Below, one piece after another: positions 51,964-61,437 of a stretch of DNA of 64,000 nt; position 1 is the first letter of the stretch, and each line of letters begins with the position of its first letter. The position numbers and the translations under genes were made by a program. The notes under the pieces were generated by a model. It had not been told where the DNA came from. It did no database searches and saw only the letters and a list, made by a program, of their open reading frames with translations. Origin of the DNA: Pyrodictium sp. (GTDB lineage Archaea; Thermoproteota; Thermoprotei_A; Sulfolobales; Pyrodictiaceae); contig JABXKE010000002.1 of assembly GCA_013540595.1 (NCBI GenBank), positions 372,050 to 436,049 on the forward strand, read 5' to 3'.

Positions 51964-52842
51964 TTACTCTTTCGAGGACAGTGACTTGTATTTCCCAACA
52001 AGGTTCTCTATGAGACTCTCTTTCGCCACCTTACAGTATATACCTGCAAGTGTTTTTGCCCGTAGCCCAGCCTCTATTATGTCCTTAATGTTACTTGGCT
52101 GGTCAACCATTTCAACTAAGAGGAATGTGTCTTTTGGCTCATTGATCTCCTCGACAATACCCTCATTAGGGTCTATAACCATTGATGGCACATCGATAAC
52201 ATTGTCCACGGTCTCAAACACGCTTCCGACCGCTAAGACTGGGACGTTACTCTCCATACTCCTCGCCAGTAGTGCTAATCTGATCTTGTTGACGTTATCC
52301 CCGGGCCTAAGTGTGACTATAAACGCTGTTGCACCCTCTAAGAGGAGGCTTCGGGCCACCTCTGGGTAGTATATGTCGTCTTCCGACATTATGCCTATGC
52401 TTCTACCCAAATCATTGAATACTAGTACACCACGGCCAGGACTTATACCTAAGTCCTCGTCAACACCATTACTTGCAAGCTTCCTGTATCGCGCTACGAG
52501 ACTACCGTTTGGGGCTATTATCATTGTTGTAAGGAAAATCTTGGGACCTGCTCTCTCGAGTATAGGGCCTGCTATTATGTAAACCCCGTTTTCTATTGCA
52601 ACCATGGATAAGTACTCATAGGTGCTACCAGGTATGCGCTCAGCCTGGTTACGAGTTATTGTGCGATTCCTGTTACGTGGATAGTACAGGAAGAATGGGC
52701 CAACATTAACAAATGAAGGTAATACTACGAGTCTCGCCCCCTTCATCGCTGCGTCTTTTACGAGCTTCCGTGCTTTCTCGAGGTTAGATCTTTTTGCGAG
52801 AGGCTTAAGTCTCATATGGATAAGAGCTACTGTAATAGGCAC
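51964..52842 (-). CDS. Nitrilase-fold protein lacking catalytic Glu and Cys
   Basis: 292 residues. The carbon-nitrogen hydrolase fold is evident: KARKLVKDAAMKGARLVVLPS, YIIAGPILER, ARYRKLASN, and IGIMSEDDIYYPEVARSLLLEGATAFIVTL. Of the Glu-Lys-Cys triad only the Lys remains (YRK). LPE is LPS, and in the CYD..FPE motif the position of Cys is Glu (EDDIYYPE). So amidase or nitrilase activity is unlikely. It might be a structural or regulatory relative. GTG start. Divergent or convergent neighbours give no hint. Confidence 0.8.
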   Translation of the reverse strand: MPITVALIHMRLKPLAKRSNLEKARKLVKDAAMKGARLVVLPSFVNVGPFFLYYPRNRNRTITRNQAERIPGSTYEYLSMVAIENGVYIIAGPILERAGPKIFLTTMIIAPNGSLVARYRKLASNGVDEDLGISPGRGVLVFNDLGRSIGIMSEDDIYYPEVARSLLLEGATAFIVTLRPGDNVNKIRLALLARSMESNVPVLAVGSVFETVDNVIDVPSMVIDPNEGIVEEINEPKDTFLLVEMVDQPSNIKDIIEAGLRAKTLAGIYCKVAKESLIENLVGKYKSLSSKE

Positions 52843-53027
52843 CTTTATGCGCCCCCAATAGTGGTATAGTAGTTGAGTTGTAGTAGGATTTTTACTCCTT
52901 GAGGGCTATTGCAAGTGTGTAAGATTCCTTCCTGGTACAAGGCTCTATGCTGTAATGTGATAAATATGTATTGTTTTGAGATGATAGTACTAGTTAAAAA
53001 TACTGAGAAGCTTCATCTCTCAAAGAA

Positions 53028-56000
53028 CTACTCGACGGGGAACAATTGTTTTGCCTCATCAATGCTTAGGCCGGATTGTGGTGAGTGAAGAGCCTTCTTA
53101 AGGCTATCCCTTATGTCGTCCAGTACATCCTCATAGTATAACGCGCCCTCCTCTATCTTATCCATGATCTCTTGTAGTTTCCTTGTGGTCTCCTCTGAGA
53201 CTAGCTCACCAAACCTCTTCATCAAGAAGTCGTATACGCCTATGCCCCGCTTTGTTGCCACGAGGCTCCCAGCTCTACCACTAGATACCACGTATCCTCT
53301 TCTCAGCAAGGTCTCTATTATCTTTGCATACGTGCTTGGCCTACCTATACCCTTCTCTTTCATCATCCTTACTACTTCTGCTTGTGTGAGAAGCTGCTGG
53401 GGGCTCCATACGCGGAACAATACTCTCTTAACAAGATACTCACCCTCGGCAAGGGGCTTATCTGGGCGCAGTACTGGGTATACTTCCAGCCATCCACCCT
53501 CAATGATGCTGACAACCCTTTCTACCTCTTTCACTATCTTCTTGGGTTCTCCCTCTAAGCCCTCGACAACCAGTGTTATCCTCGCCTTCTGTCTACGCAC
53601 CTTTGCTGGCTTCATCTGGCTAGCTATGAACCTGCGGAATATTAGGTCGTAGAGCTTGTAGTGTCTTTGTGTAAGCGGTCTCACAAGCTGTATGGCTCCT
53701 TCTTCGACTAGGTGACGGAGCTTCTCTGCGTCAATAGGCCGTGTTGGGCGAATGGCTTCGTGCGCGCCTCCTGTGCCCCAGTGCCGTGGATAGAATACTT
53801 CTCCAAGCTTCTCGTCGCCGTGCTTGTAGCGTAGGTATTCTCTTGCAACACTTATTCCTACATCACTTATTCGTGTACTGTCTGTTCTATGGTAGGTTAT
53901 GAGGCCTAGCTCGAAGAGGTCCTGGGCAATCCTCATGGCATCAGGAGCTGATAGGCCTAGCCTTGAAGCGGCCTCAACAAGCATTGAATCAGTTGTGAAT
54001 GGCGGTAAAGGCTTAAGTTCAACCTCTTCCTCTGAGACGTCTTCGACTATGATTCTTATTTTGCCATCACTAATCAGCTTCTTTATCTTATCGTTGACTG
54101 CTAGTATTATCCCCCTCTTCTCTGCCCTAAGCTTTCTTAGCTCCTCAAGTTTCTCTAACACTTCGTGCTTCTCTAGGGCTTCATTGACGAGCTTTTCTGT
54201 CTTCTCTAAAGCCTCACGTATCTCGCTGCTTAACTCGTCTCCTCTAACTTCAACAGCTAGCTCAGCGTCACCTGGGCCTCTAGCTATGAACCGGCAAAGC
54301 GGCACTCTAAGATATCTACTCCCAATAGTGCGTCTAACTATCCACCCGAGCACGGGGGTTTGCACACGGCCAGCACTAAGGTTGTAGTTGGGTTTATCGC
54401 ACTCGCCTCTTAGGTTGCCATACTTCTCAATAGCATTCAGCATAGCGCTGGCTGTGCGTAGCCTACGCAACATGCTACGTCTTGTCTCTGCAAGACGCCA
54501 CCTACAGAATTGCGGCCAGAACTTCCTCCAAAGCAGAGGGCTTAATGTGAATCCTATCCACCTATCCTCGACACGGCGCACTATTTGTGCTTCGACAAGG
54601 TTTTCGAGGAATGGCCTCGGGTTATGTATTGCTTCAAGTATGGCCTTCCTAGTTATCTCATGGAATTCTACTCGTACAAGACTCTTAGCCATTGGTCTTA
54701 TTAGGCTTGCAACATCATAGCCTATCTTCTCTCCTTCAGTGTCAGGATCTGTTCCAATCATCACTACATCGACTTCGCTAGCAATGTCGCGTAGTGCCTC
54801 AATTATCTCCCAACTATTCTTGACTAGCGGTGAGCCACAAACAGGGCACTTGAGTTCTCCCGTACCAGTCACTGGGTTATACTCCTCTGGTGATACAGTC
54901 CACTGGTGGCCACAAGCAAGGCAGCGTGCAAGAGGGCCATAGAGAGGAAGGTACCGTCTCTGGCCGGCTGTACTCACTAGTACGCCATGCACGTTTCTTG
55001 CTAGTTTCCAGTCGTACTCCTCGACACTCCCGTAGAGTATGTTTAGGAGCCAGTCTGGTTCAACAATGTCCTTGGGAGTTTGAGGCTTTACGAGGTCGTA
55101 CACGTGGCCGCCACTTGCTGCCACTAGTAGTACGTAGTCTCCTGTCGATACCTCGTAGACTCTAAGTGGGCCTATTTGTCGGGCTGAAGGTTTGCCGAAG
55201 AAGTTGGCTATTGTTCGTGCCTTGTTTGGGCTCTCTACTATGAGTAGAGCAGTCTTGACAAGCTCCATGAATTCAGGCTTTAACCTTCCCTTGATTATTG
55301 CTTTTACACGTTCACGATCACTATCGATCTCCCTTAAGAGGCTAGGGAGGTCGAGTTCTTCGAACTTCTTCCAGTCGGCGTCTACTAGCCATTGTGTTCT
55401 CCTCATTAAACCGTTGAGTAATCTATGGTCATCAGCTACGACAACACTTAGCCCCTTCGTTATGCCTCCAGCGAATAACCTACTAGTCCTACCCGATGCC
55501 TGGATGTATGTTGCGGCATCTGGTACAAGGATGAACGCTTTATCACCTTCTCTCACAACAGCAATGTCGTCTGCTTTCTCGAGAGCCCCCCACACATCGC
55601 TTCTCTTGAGTATACTCCTTATCCATTCTAGTGCTCGAGCAAACTCTCGTGCTGCATCACTTTCAACCCTGTTCTCTCTAATCTCTTCAGCAACTCTGGC
55701 AAGAGCTGCTTGGCTTAAACGCCTAAGTAGGTTCCTTAGCCTGCCAAGCATTGGCTGAGCTTGTTCTTGTACATCCCTGGGCCCATACTCTGCAAGGACA
55801 GCTAGTGCTCTGACAATACTTAACGGGTGTGGTTCCTCGAATCTTGCACTAAACTTGTGACGTGGTATGCCCGCGAAAACAGCATACCTTATCCTTTCTG
55901 GTATGTCTAGACCCCTAACAGCCACTCCATAGTATACCGCTACACCCACCAAGACGTCTACTTCGCCTGACCTAAACTTGTTTAGTGCTTCTTGGCTCTT

Positions 56001-57335
56001 TGAAGTAAACGCCTCAGCTTTCACACCATGGCTACGCAGTATTTCAGCGAGCTTTTCAGCATAACTTGAACCCTTGTCGAGAGGCACGTATACAAGGCCA
56101 CCACTGCCTAGACGCTTAACAACCTCAACAACCTTTGCATCTAAGCCCTCTGGGCCAGGGAATGTATAGGCGTCAACTATGTTTCTTATTGCCTCACTTG
56201 TTGCTCCAGCTTGGAAGTTTAGTAGTGCTTGGAAGAGCCTGACCCGTGAGCCTCTGGGTCTCCCAGTAGCACTGCTAACAACTAGTACAGCAGCCTTACT
56301 CCGTGCGTCAACTATTCTGTACTCAATCTCACGAAGACGGTCATAGAGTGGTTCTAGGCGCTCAGCAAAGATCTCACGTCTAAGCTCTCTTATCTCTTCT
56401 GCTGTAACACGTGCACCACGTCTCCTCTTCCTCTCTCTTAGCCTTCTCAGTCTCTCGTTGAAGGCTTGTTGCGCTCTCATACTCTCAAAGACGATGCTCC
56501 GTTGAAGCTTCATAAGCTCCCATCCAAGCTGGACAACATCCTCATCAAACCCAACAATGCGCAGTGTAGCGTCAACACTCTTGCCGCTCTTCAGTACAGC
56601 ATCAACGTCATCTACAAAGACGAAGCGGAACCCAGCCCGATCCCACTCCTTTGAGGCTTTCGCTATCCACTCAGCATTACGTATCATGAACTGCGCAGTA
56701 GTTATTAGAATGTCAAAATCACCATTCTTTATTCTCTCTAGGTATGCCCGCCTCTGCTTCTGCGAAAGCCTAGAATGCAGAGCGATTATACGTGCTGGTA
56801 TGCCTGCGGTATCAGCAAACTTTACAGCCTTCTCTTCCACCATACGTACAAGCGGGGTTGTCGGCACAACAATGTAGCTTCTATACCTTTCTCCTGGCTT
56901 GAGGAGGTTGTTGTGGTACTTATAAGCAAAGTATACGGCCATAAGTATTCCAAAGGTAGTCTTTCCCACACCGGTAGGTGCAATTGCAGCAAAGCTAGTC
57001 CCTTTCAATACTCTTCTAACCCATGTGCGCTGAGCACTCCAGAGCCTAGAACCCATGATCTTCTCGAATAACGCCTCAACTTGCTGTGCTTCACGTTCTA
57101 CTGTGGAATAGCGTGAGAGGGGGCTATCGGGGTTAAGTTTGCCAAGCTTCTCAAGCCTATCAGCTACATCTACTATGCTTTCAACAGGTATTCTCTCTTC
57201 AAGACAGTGAGGACAAACAAGCCCCATGTGGAGTCTATCGTCTCCTACAGGCCTACCACAGTTTATACACGAGTAGAAGTATACACCTCTAGCAGCATCA
57301 CGACCAACCATAGGCAAGACCATACACCAGAGCAT
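53028..57335 (-). CDS. rgy: Reverse gyrase
   Basis: 1,435 residues, larger than the usual ~1,200. N-terminal zinc finger C23, C26, C41, C44; helicase Walker A APTGVGKTT (119-127), FVDDVD, SATGRPRG, GRTSRLFAGG. Topoisomerase IA half: VESPNKARTIANFFG, second zinc finger CLACGHQWT...CPVCGS, TDPDTEGEKIG, and the catalytic tyrosine in LITYHRTDSTRISDVG. Extra length appears as Arg/Glu-rich helical inserts (around the RAQQAFNERLRRLRER segment and before DKIKKLISDGKIRI), not as an intein. ATG 57335 or one of the two next ATGs. It puts positive supercoils into DNA and marks a hyperthermophile. Confidence 0.97.
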   Translation of the reverse strand: MLWCMVLPMVGRDAARGVYFYSCINCGRPVGDDRLHMGLVCPHCLEERIPVESIVDVADRLEKLGKLNPDSPLSRYSTVEREAQQVEALFEKIMGSRLWSAQRTWVRRVLKGTSFAAIAPTGVGKTTFGILMAVYFAYKYHNNLLKPGERYRSYIVVPTTPLVRMVEEKAVKFADTAGIPARIIALHSRLSQKQRRAYLERIKNGDFDILITTAQFMIRNAEWIAKASKEWDRAGFRFVFVDDVDAVLKSGKSVDATLRIVGFDEDVVQLGWELMKLQRSIVFESMRAQQAFNERLRRLRERKRRRGARVTAEEIRELRREIFAERLEPLYDRLREIEYRIVDARSKAAVLVVSSATGRPRGSRVRLFQALLNFQAGATSEAIRNIVDAYTFPGPEGLDAKVVEVVKRLGSGGLVYVPLDKGSSYAEKLAEILRSHGVKAEAFTSKSQEALNKFRSGEVDVLVGVAVYYGVAVRGLDIPERIRYAVFAGIPRHKFSARFEEPHPLSIVRALAVLAEYGPRDVQEQAQPMLGRLRNLLRRLSQAALARVAEEIRENRVESDAAREFARALEWIRSILKRSDVWGALEKADDIAVVREGDKAFILVPDAATYIQASGRTSRLFAGGITKGLSVVVADDHRLLNGLMRRTQWLVDADWKKFEELDLPSLLREIDSDRERVKAIIKGRLKPEFMELVKTALLIVESPNKARTIANFFGKPSARQIGPLRVYEVSTGDYVLLVAASGGHVYDLVKPQTPKDIVEPDWLLNILYGSVEEYDWKLARNVHGVLVSTAGQRRYLPLYGPLARCLACGHQWTVSPEEYNPVTGTGELKCPVCGSPLVKNSWEIIEALRDIASEVDVVMIGTDPDTEGEKIGYDVASLIRPMAKSLVRVEFHEITRKAILEAIHNPRPFLENLVEAQIVRRVEDRWIGFTLSPLLWRKFWPQFCRWRLAETRRSMLRRLRTASAMLNAIEKYGNLRGECDKPNYNLSAGRVQTPVLGWIVRRTIGSRYLRVPLCRFIARGPGDAELAVEVRGDELSSEIREALEKTEKLVNEALEKHEVLEKLEELRKLRAEKRGIILAVNDKIKKLISDGKIRIIVEDVSEEEVELKPLPPFTTDSMLVEAASRLGLSAPDAMRIAQDLFELGLITYHRTDSTRISDVGISVAREYLRYKHGDEKLGEVFYPRHWGTGGAHEAIRPTRPIDAEKLRHLVEEGAIQLVRPLTQRHYKLYDLIFRRFIASQMKPAKVRRQKARITLVVEGLEGEPKKIVKEVERVVSIIEGGWLEVYPVLRPDKPLAEGEYLVKRVLFRVWSPQQLLTQAEVVRMMKEKGIGRPSTYAKIIETLLRRGYVVSSGRAGSLVATKRGIGVYDFLMKRFGELVSEETTRKLQEIMDKIEEGALYYEDVLDDIRDSLKKALHSPQSGLSIDEAKQLFPVE

Positions 57336-57499
57336 ATTTACAGGTAATAGCGATTACACTCTTCTCTAATGCAATTACCCATTTTAGCTTCGGCTAAAAT
57401 AGAGGATTTATATAGCTATGTGCTGCAATAAGGTAGCAAGCTAACAGATGAAAAGACCTATCGTAAGGTGTGTATCAATGAAACCATTCACATAAATAG

Positions 57500-58240
57500 T
57501 TAAGCTAAGCTTGCCCGTGCTTCTGGGTTAGTCAGCTTCTTAGCCCACTCCGCCTCCTGGAGTTGTCTAGCTGCCTCCTCAACATCCTTAATAGTGTCAA
57601 TGCTACGCCAGAAGACTCCCTGGAAGCGCACACCCATAAGTCTGCCATGCTCGGCGAGCTCCGGAAACCCCTTACGCTCAATATCGCCTTTCTCGGGAAG
57701 CCACTCAAGAACCTCCGGCTTAAAGGCGTAGACACCAGCATTTATCCAGTAGTCAAGTGTTGGCTTCTCAATAAACTTTAGGATCCTATCACTCTCATTG
57801 ACTTCAACTATCCCATAAGGGCTTCGTAGAGGAACAAGTGCTATGACACCAATAACTTGCCTATCCGTCTTAAGCTTCTCAACGAGGTGGTTTGCATCAA
57901 GGTTCGTTATTATATCACCATTGACGACTATAAAGTATTCCTCCGATGCAAGGATATGTGATGCGTTCTTTATGGCTCCACCAGTTCCTAGAGGTTCATC
58001 TTCAACTACATAAGCTATCCTAACACCAAGCCTTCTCCCACTACCCAAATGCTCGACAAGTCTCTCCCACTTATACCCCGCAAGAACCACAAAGTCAGTG
58101 TAGCCTAGGCTTTTGAAGTGAAGTATCTGCCACTCTATAATAGGCCTCCCAGCAACCTCCACAAGAGGCTTTGGCTTATCAATAGTCAGTGGTCGTAGTC
58201 TCTTACCAAAACCACCAGCCAATATGACTACTTTCGCCAA
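57500..58240 (-). CDS. Sugar-1-phosphate nucleotidyltransferase
   Basis: 246 residues. [34 protein letters not shown] is the nucleotide-binding loop, [10 protein letters not shown] the sugar part, VVNGDIIT the metal Asp, and FIEKP with WINAGVYAF later motifs. Lacking the C-terminal beta-helix, it resembles short mannose-1-phosphate guanylyltransferases or glucose-1-phosphate thymidylyltransferases. Base and sugar specificity cannot be told. TTG start. It is preceded on the same strand by a ~225-bp leader with a GC-rich structured RNA block. Confidence 0.87.
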   Translation of the reverse strand: MAKVVILAGGFGKRLRPLTIDKPKPLVEVAGRPIIEWQILHFKSLGYTDFVVLAGYKWERLVEHLGSGRRLGVRIAYVVEDEPLGTGGAIKNASHILASEEYFIVVNGDIITNLDANHLVEKLKTDRQVIGVIALVPLRSPYGIVEVNESDRILKFIEKPTLDYWINAGVYAFKPEVLEWLPEKGDIERKGFPELAEHGRLMGVRFQGVFWRSIDTIKDVEEAARQLQEAEWAKKLTNPEARASLA

Positions 58241-58308
58241 GACATGAACCCACCTAGACTCTATGATAGCTAGACGTAATAGAGGGAGGGTATACCGGCC
58301 TTGCCGAT

Positions 58309-58386
58309 CCCCGCCTCACACCTTTCCCGGGCCGAGACACGGCCCAGTCAGCGGGGCGGGGCCCTAGGCGGGCCTAGGGCCTCCGC
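58309..58386 (-). promoter_or_regulatory. Candidate leader RNA with competing helices
   Basis: In the gap 58241-58465, upstream of the nucleotidyltransferase, CCCCGC (58309-58314), GCGGGG (58351-58356) and CTCCGC (58381-58386) allow two alternative pairings of the middle element. Also present are GGGCCG/CGGCCC (58329-58345) and a 9-bp inverted repeat GCCCTAGGC/GCCTAGGGC (58361-58380). A minus-strand CTTATACCC box (about 58413-58421) would start RNA near 58393, just before the 5' element. It may be a cis-regulatory leader or an independent ncRNA. Confidence 0.4.
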
Positions 58387-58465
58387 TACACTGTCTTAAT
58401 TATAGCGGCTAGGGTATAAGATTACTCCTGCTACTCCATGGCCTCGAACCTTTATCTTGCAGCGT

Positions 58466-58747
58466 CTATTTTGGTGGGTGTATTAGGCTAGGACAGTCCA
58501 GGCAACCCTTCTCTATGTGTCCCCTATGTATACAGCATGTTGCTATGGGTTTTCCATCTTTGTCGCCAAGCTCTATTAATACGTAGTCTCCAGAAATCCT
58601 AGCCGTGGCACGCGCAGGTTCTCTTATTATCTTCTTTGTCTTTATAATGCCTCCTTTCTCTCCAAGTCTAACCTCTATTTCAACCTCATAGAGGCCCTCG
58701 CTCGTCTTCCTGGCTGATAAGAGTCTTGCTATGGGTTGCTCACTCAT
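58466..58747 (-). CDS. Small hypothetical protein with C-terminal Cys/His cluster
   Basis: 93 residues, not recognised. The first ~60 residues look like a beta-rich domain (LYEVEIEVRLGEKGGIIKTKKII, ATARISGDYVLIELGDKDG). The end ATCCIHRGHIEKGCLDCPS holds four cysteines and two histidines and could bind zinc or a metal cluster. ATG follows GGAGGTGA at seven bases, a strong site. On the same strand as the downstream nucleotidyltransferase, but separated from it by the GC-rich leader. Confidence 0.7.
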   Translation of the reverse strand: MSEQPIARLLSARKTSEGLYEVEIEVRLGEKGGIIKTKKIIREPARATARISGDYVLIELGDKDGKPIATCCIHRGHIEKGCLDCPSLIHPPK

Positions 58748-58899
58748 AAGCCTTCACCTCCACTGTGCTATCCTACTAGTATTATTCTTATCTTTGCCTT
58801 AGAAAGTTATATCTTGCCCCGAAGAAGCAAGTAGCATATCCGAAAAGACCAGCCTTATGTAGTAGCTGGGTTAGAGTCCTCTTATCTGGAGTAGGCTCC

Positions 58900-61059
58900 A
58901 TGCATGGAGATGTATGGAGTAAGCTTAAGGAGTTCCTTTTAACGCTAAGGTCTACACTGTTTAGAGGACTAGTTGTTATCCATACACATGATCTCAATAA
59001 GACTGTAAGGAAGGTAGTCAACGTTGCTTCAACGCTTAGTAACTCATGTATGCTTGTTGCGCCAAGGAGTGAGGTTGGAAAACCAGAATCGTGTAAAGTG
59101 TATGGCCCAGGGTCGATAGAGCGCTTGCTGGGAAGAGAAGCAGACTACGTTATTGTCAGCACTAAGGGTCTGCTAAGACCAAACCTCTTAGCAGCCCTAA
59201 TAGGCGTCCCAAGGGGTGGAGGAGCCCTTATCCTAGTGGTTCCGCCTCTTGAATCATGGAGCCCAGGCATACCTAGTGGGACTGGTGGCTGGAAGAAGTA
59301 CCTGGTCAAATCACTAAGTGAAGCGGATGTTGTCTACTGGTTTGATGCAGACAGAAACAGTGTATACTTATACCGTGAACCAAGTGGGAGAGCACCGACT
59401 CCCTCTAGGCCTGAGAAGAAGAGAGCGAGAGCACCCAGCCACATAGTGAAGCTCGTCGCGACCAGTGACCAGCTACGCGTCATCGAGGCAGCAACACGAC
59501 TGTATTCGGGGAAGCTGAGGAGTCTCCTTGTAGTAGGTGACCGAGGTAGAGGGAAGAGTTTTGCACTAGGCTTAGTTGTCGCGCTAGGAGTAATCCGTGG
59601 CTTTGTCGGCGAAGTACATGTTGTAGCGCCAGATGTTTGTCAGCTTGAGAGCTTCTTCCGTGGCCTTGTAAGGGGCCTAGAATCCAGCAACATTAATTTC
59701 AAGGTCGAGAAGCTGAAGGGATGTATTTCAGTGGTAAAAGGTGCATGGTTTAGAGTTATACACCAAGAGCCTAGCCACGCTGAACCCTCTGGCCTCCTTG
59801 TAGTTGACGAGGCTGCTAGTATTGGTATTGCAAGGCTAAGAAGACTCTCATGGAGGAGTGGCAGAGTAGTCGCGGCAACAACTTTTCACGGATATGAGGG
59901 GACCGGGCAAGCCATGGCACGTATGGCTGAGGACGTCCTACCTAAACCACTTCACGTGGAGAGAATGGTCTACCCTATAAGATACCCTATAGGTGACCCC
60001 TTGGAGGAGTGGGGTTACAGAGTATTCGTGTTGAACCCTGACCCGGAGCCCTTGAATCTGCCTGAAGGGGACTTGCCCTTTATGGTTAAGCACAGAGAGG
60101 TTGGCTGGAGCGATCTTGCTGAAGACCCCAGCATGCTTAGAGAAGTCTACAAGCTCTTAGCACAAGCGCACTATAGGACTGAGCCCGACTACTTACTCGT
60201 ACTCTTAGAGTCTACCCGTCATCGCATACACGTGTTAAGTATGGATAGAGGTGTTGTAGCTGTTGCTGACGTAGTGAAAGAAGAGCTAGCTTTACCCGAG
60301 CCTGAGCGCCTAAGCCTGAAGCTTCTATGGTTATCAATGGGTGCTAGAACCAACGAAGACTTGGATATGAAGGTAGTAAGGGTTGTAAGGATAGCAGTAC
60401 ACCCCGCTATTCAGAGGAAGGGGCTTGGCTCACATCTGTTGAAACTCGTAGAAGAAGAGGCCAAGAAGCTTGGGGCTGACGCGATAACAGCTGTATTCGC
60501 GCGTCACGATGTGCTAGGTTTTTGGCTTAAAAGAGGCTACATGGTCTACTATGTCTCGCCACGCTACAATAAGTACACTGGAGAGAAGAACATCGCTGTT
60601 GTAAAACCATTAACAGCAAGGGGGAGCAGTATCTTTGAAGAAGCTGCTAAGCGTATGCGTACAAGATTAATCTATGGAGGCCACGTGGTCTTTCGTGATC
60701 TGGCCGTAGAGAAGATCCTAGAAATTCTTGATACCATGCCTCCAATTAGGCAAGAAGCTCCTGAGAGTCTGGGCCCAGCAAGGATTCGCGATGAATTAAA
60801 GGCGTATATTCATAGGGTAGTAGAGCATGAGCAAGTTATAGACCTAGTATACCGCCTTGTAGCACACGCCTACCTAGCGTTTAAGCCTAGCGAACTCGAA
60901 AGAAAAGGGATTAAGAGAAGCTGCCTTTTAGTGTGCTTTGCTCATATTATTCAAGGCAAACCTGCTAATGAAGCTTCTGACATAGCAGGAATAAGTGTTA
61001 CTGATGTGTATGAATGTGTAAGGGACTTTGTCTCAAAAACACTTAATATACTAGGGTAA
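58900..61059 (+). CDS. tmcA: tRNA(Met) cytidine acetyltransferase TmcA (ac4C)
   Basis: 719 residues. DUF1726-type N-terminal part, then helicase-like domain with Walker A VGDRGRGKSFALGL (about 213-226), Walker B LLVVDEAASI and FHGYEGTG, followed by a GNAT domain (VRVVRIAVHPAIQRKGLGSHLLKLVEEEAKKLG) and a C-terminal tRNA-binding domain. The family (bacterial TmcA, archaeal and eukaryotic Nat10/Kre33) makes N4-acetylcytidine in tRNA and, in archaea, in rRNA and other RNAs. ATG start. A MoaD-like gene follows by 31 bp. Confidence 0.94.
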   Translation: MHGDVWSKLKEFLLTLRSTLFRGLVVIHTHDLNKTVRKVVNVASTLSNSCMLVAPRSEVGKPESCKVYGPGSIERLLGREADYVIVSTKGLLRPNLLAALIGVPRGGGALILVVPPLESWSPGIPSGTGGWKKYLVKSLSEADVVYWFDADRNSVYLYREPSGRAPTPSRPEKKRARAPSHIVKLVATSDQLRVIEAATRLYSGKLRSLLVVGDRGRGKSFALGLVVALGVIRGFVGEVHVVAPDVCQLESFFRGLVRGLESSNINFKVEKLKGCISVVKGAWFRVIHQEPSHAEPSGLLVVDEAASIGIARLRRLSWRSGRVVAATTFHGYEGTGQAMARMAEDVLPKPLHVERMVYPIRYPIGDPLEEWGYRVFVLNPDPEPLNLPEGDLPFMVKHREVGWSDLAEDPSMLREVYKLLAQAHYRTEPDYLLVLLESTRHRIHVLSMDRGVVAVADVVKEELALPEPERLSLKLLWLSMGARTNEDLDMKVVRVVRIAVHPAIQRKGLGSHLLKLVEEEAKKLGADAITAVFARHDVLGFWLKRGYMVYYVSPRYNKYTGEKNIAVVKPLTARGSSIFEEAAKRMRTRLIYGGHVVFRDLAVEKILEILDTMPPIRQEAPESLGPARIRDELKAYIHRVVEHEQVIDLVYRLVAHAYLAFKPSELERKGIKRSCLLVCFAHIIQGKPANEASDIAGISVTDVYECVRDFVSKTLNILG

Positions 61060-61090
61060 TGTTCACACACGAAAAAGGAGGGGAGAGCTT

Positions 61091-61393
61091 TTGGATGAAA
61101 AGACTATAAGAGTTACCGCTGTGTTCATACAAGAGTTTTACGAGCTTGCAAAGAGGTTCAAGATGGAGCTTAATGTACCAGAGGGAACTACTGTCCGGGA
61201 TCTAGTAGAGATCATAGATAAGAATCATGTGCCAGGCTTTAAGGAGAAGATACTAGATGAGAACGGTGAACTTAAGTGGCCTGTCGAAATAGCAGTTAAT
61301 GGTAGAAGAATAGACTTCCTTGAAGGGCTCAATACACAGCTAAAAGATGGGGACCGCATATTATTCTCGCCGAGGGCGCTCTTCGTTGTATAG
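61091..61393 (+). CDS. MoaD/ThiS-family beta-grasp protein without diglycine
   Basis: 100 residues. Beta-grasp order is seen: IRVTAVFIQEFYELAKRFKMEL, VPEGTTVRDLVEIIDKN, WPVEIAVNGRRIDFLEGLNTQLKDGDRILFSP. MoaD, ThiS and SAMP proteins end in GG used for adenylation; this one ends FSPRALFVV. Hence it cannot serve as a normal sulfur carrier unless trimmed. TTG start seven to eight bases after GGAGGGG. Positioned just after tmcA. Confidence 0.75.
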   Translation: MDEKTIRVTAVFIQEFYELAKRFKMELNVPEGTTVRDLVEIIDKNHVPGFKEKILDENGELKWPVEIAVNGRRIDFLEGLNTQLKDGDRILFSPRALFVV

Positions 61394-61437
61394 GGATATG
61401 GAGTCCACGATACTATACTATTGACTATTCCATCAGT

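Noticed and set aside
53028-57335. Intein inside reverse gyrase
   Set aside because: No intein splice motifs (Cys/Ser start, terminal HN followed by C/S/T) or homing-endonuclease blocks were seen; extra length is spread over helices.
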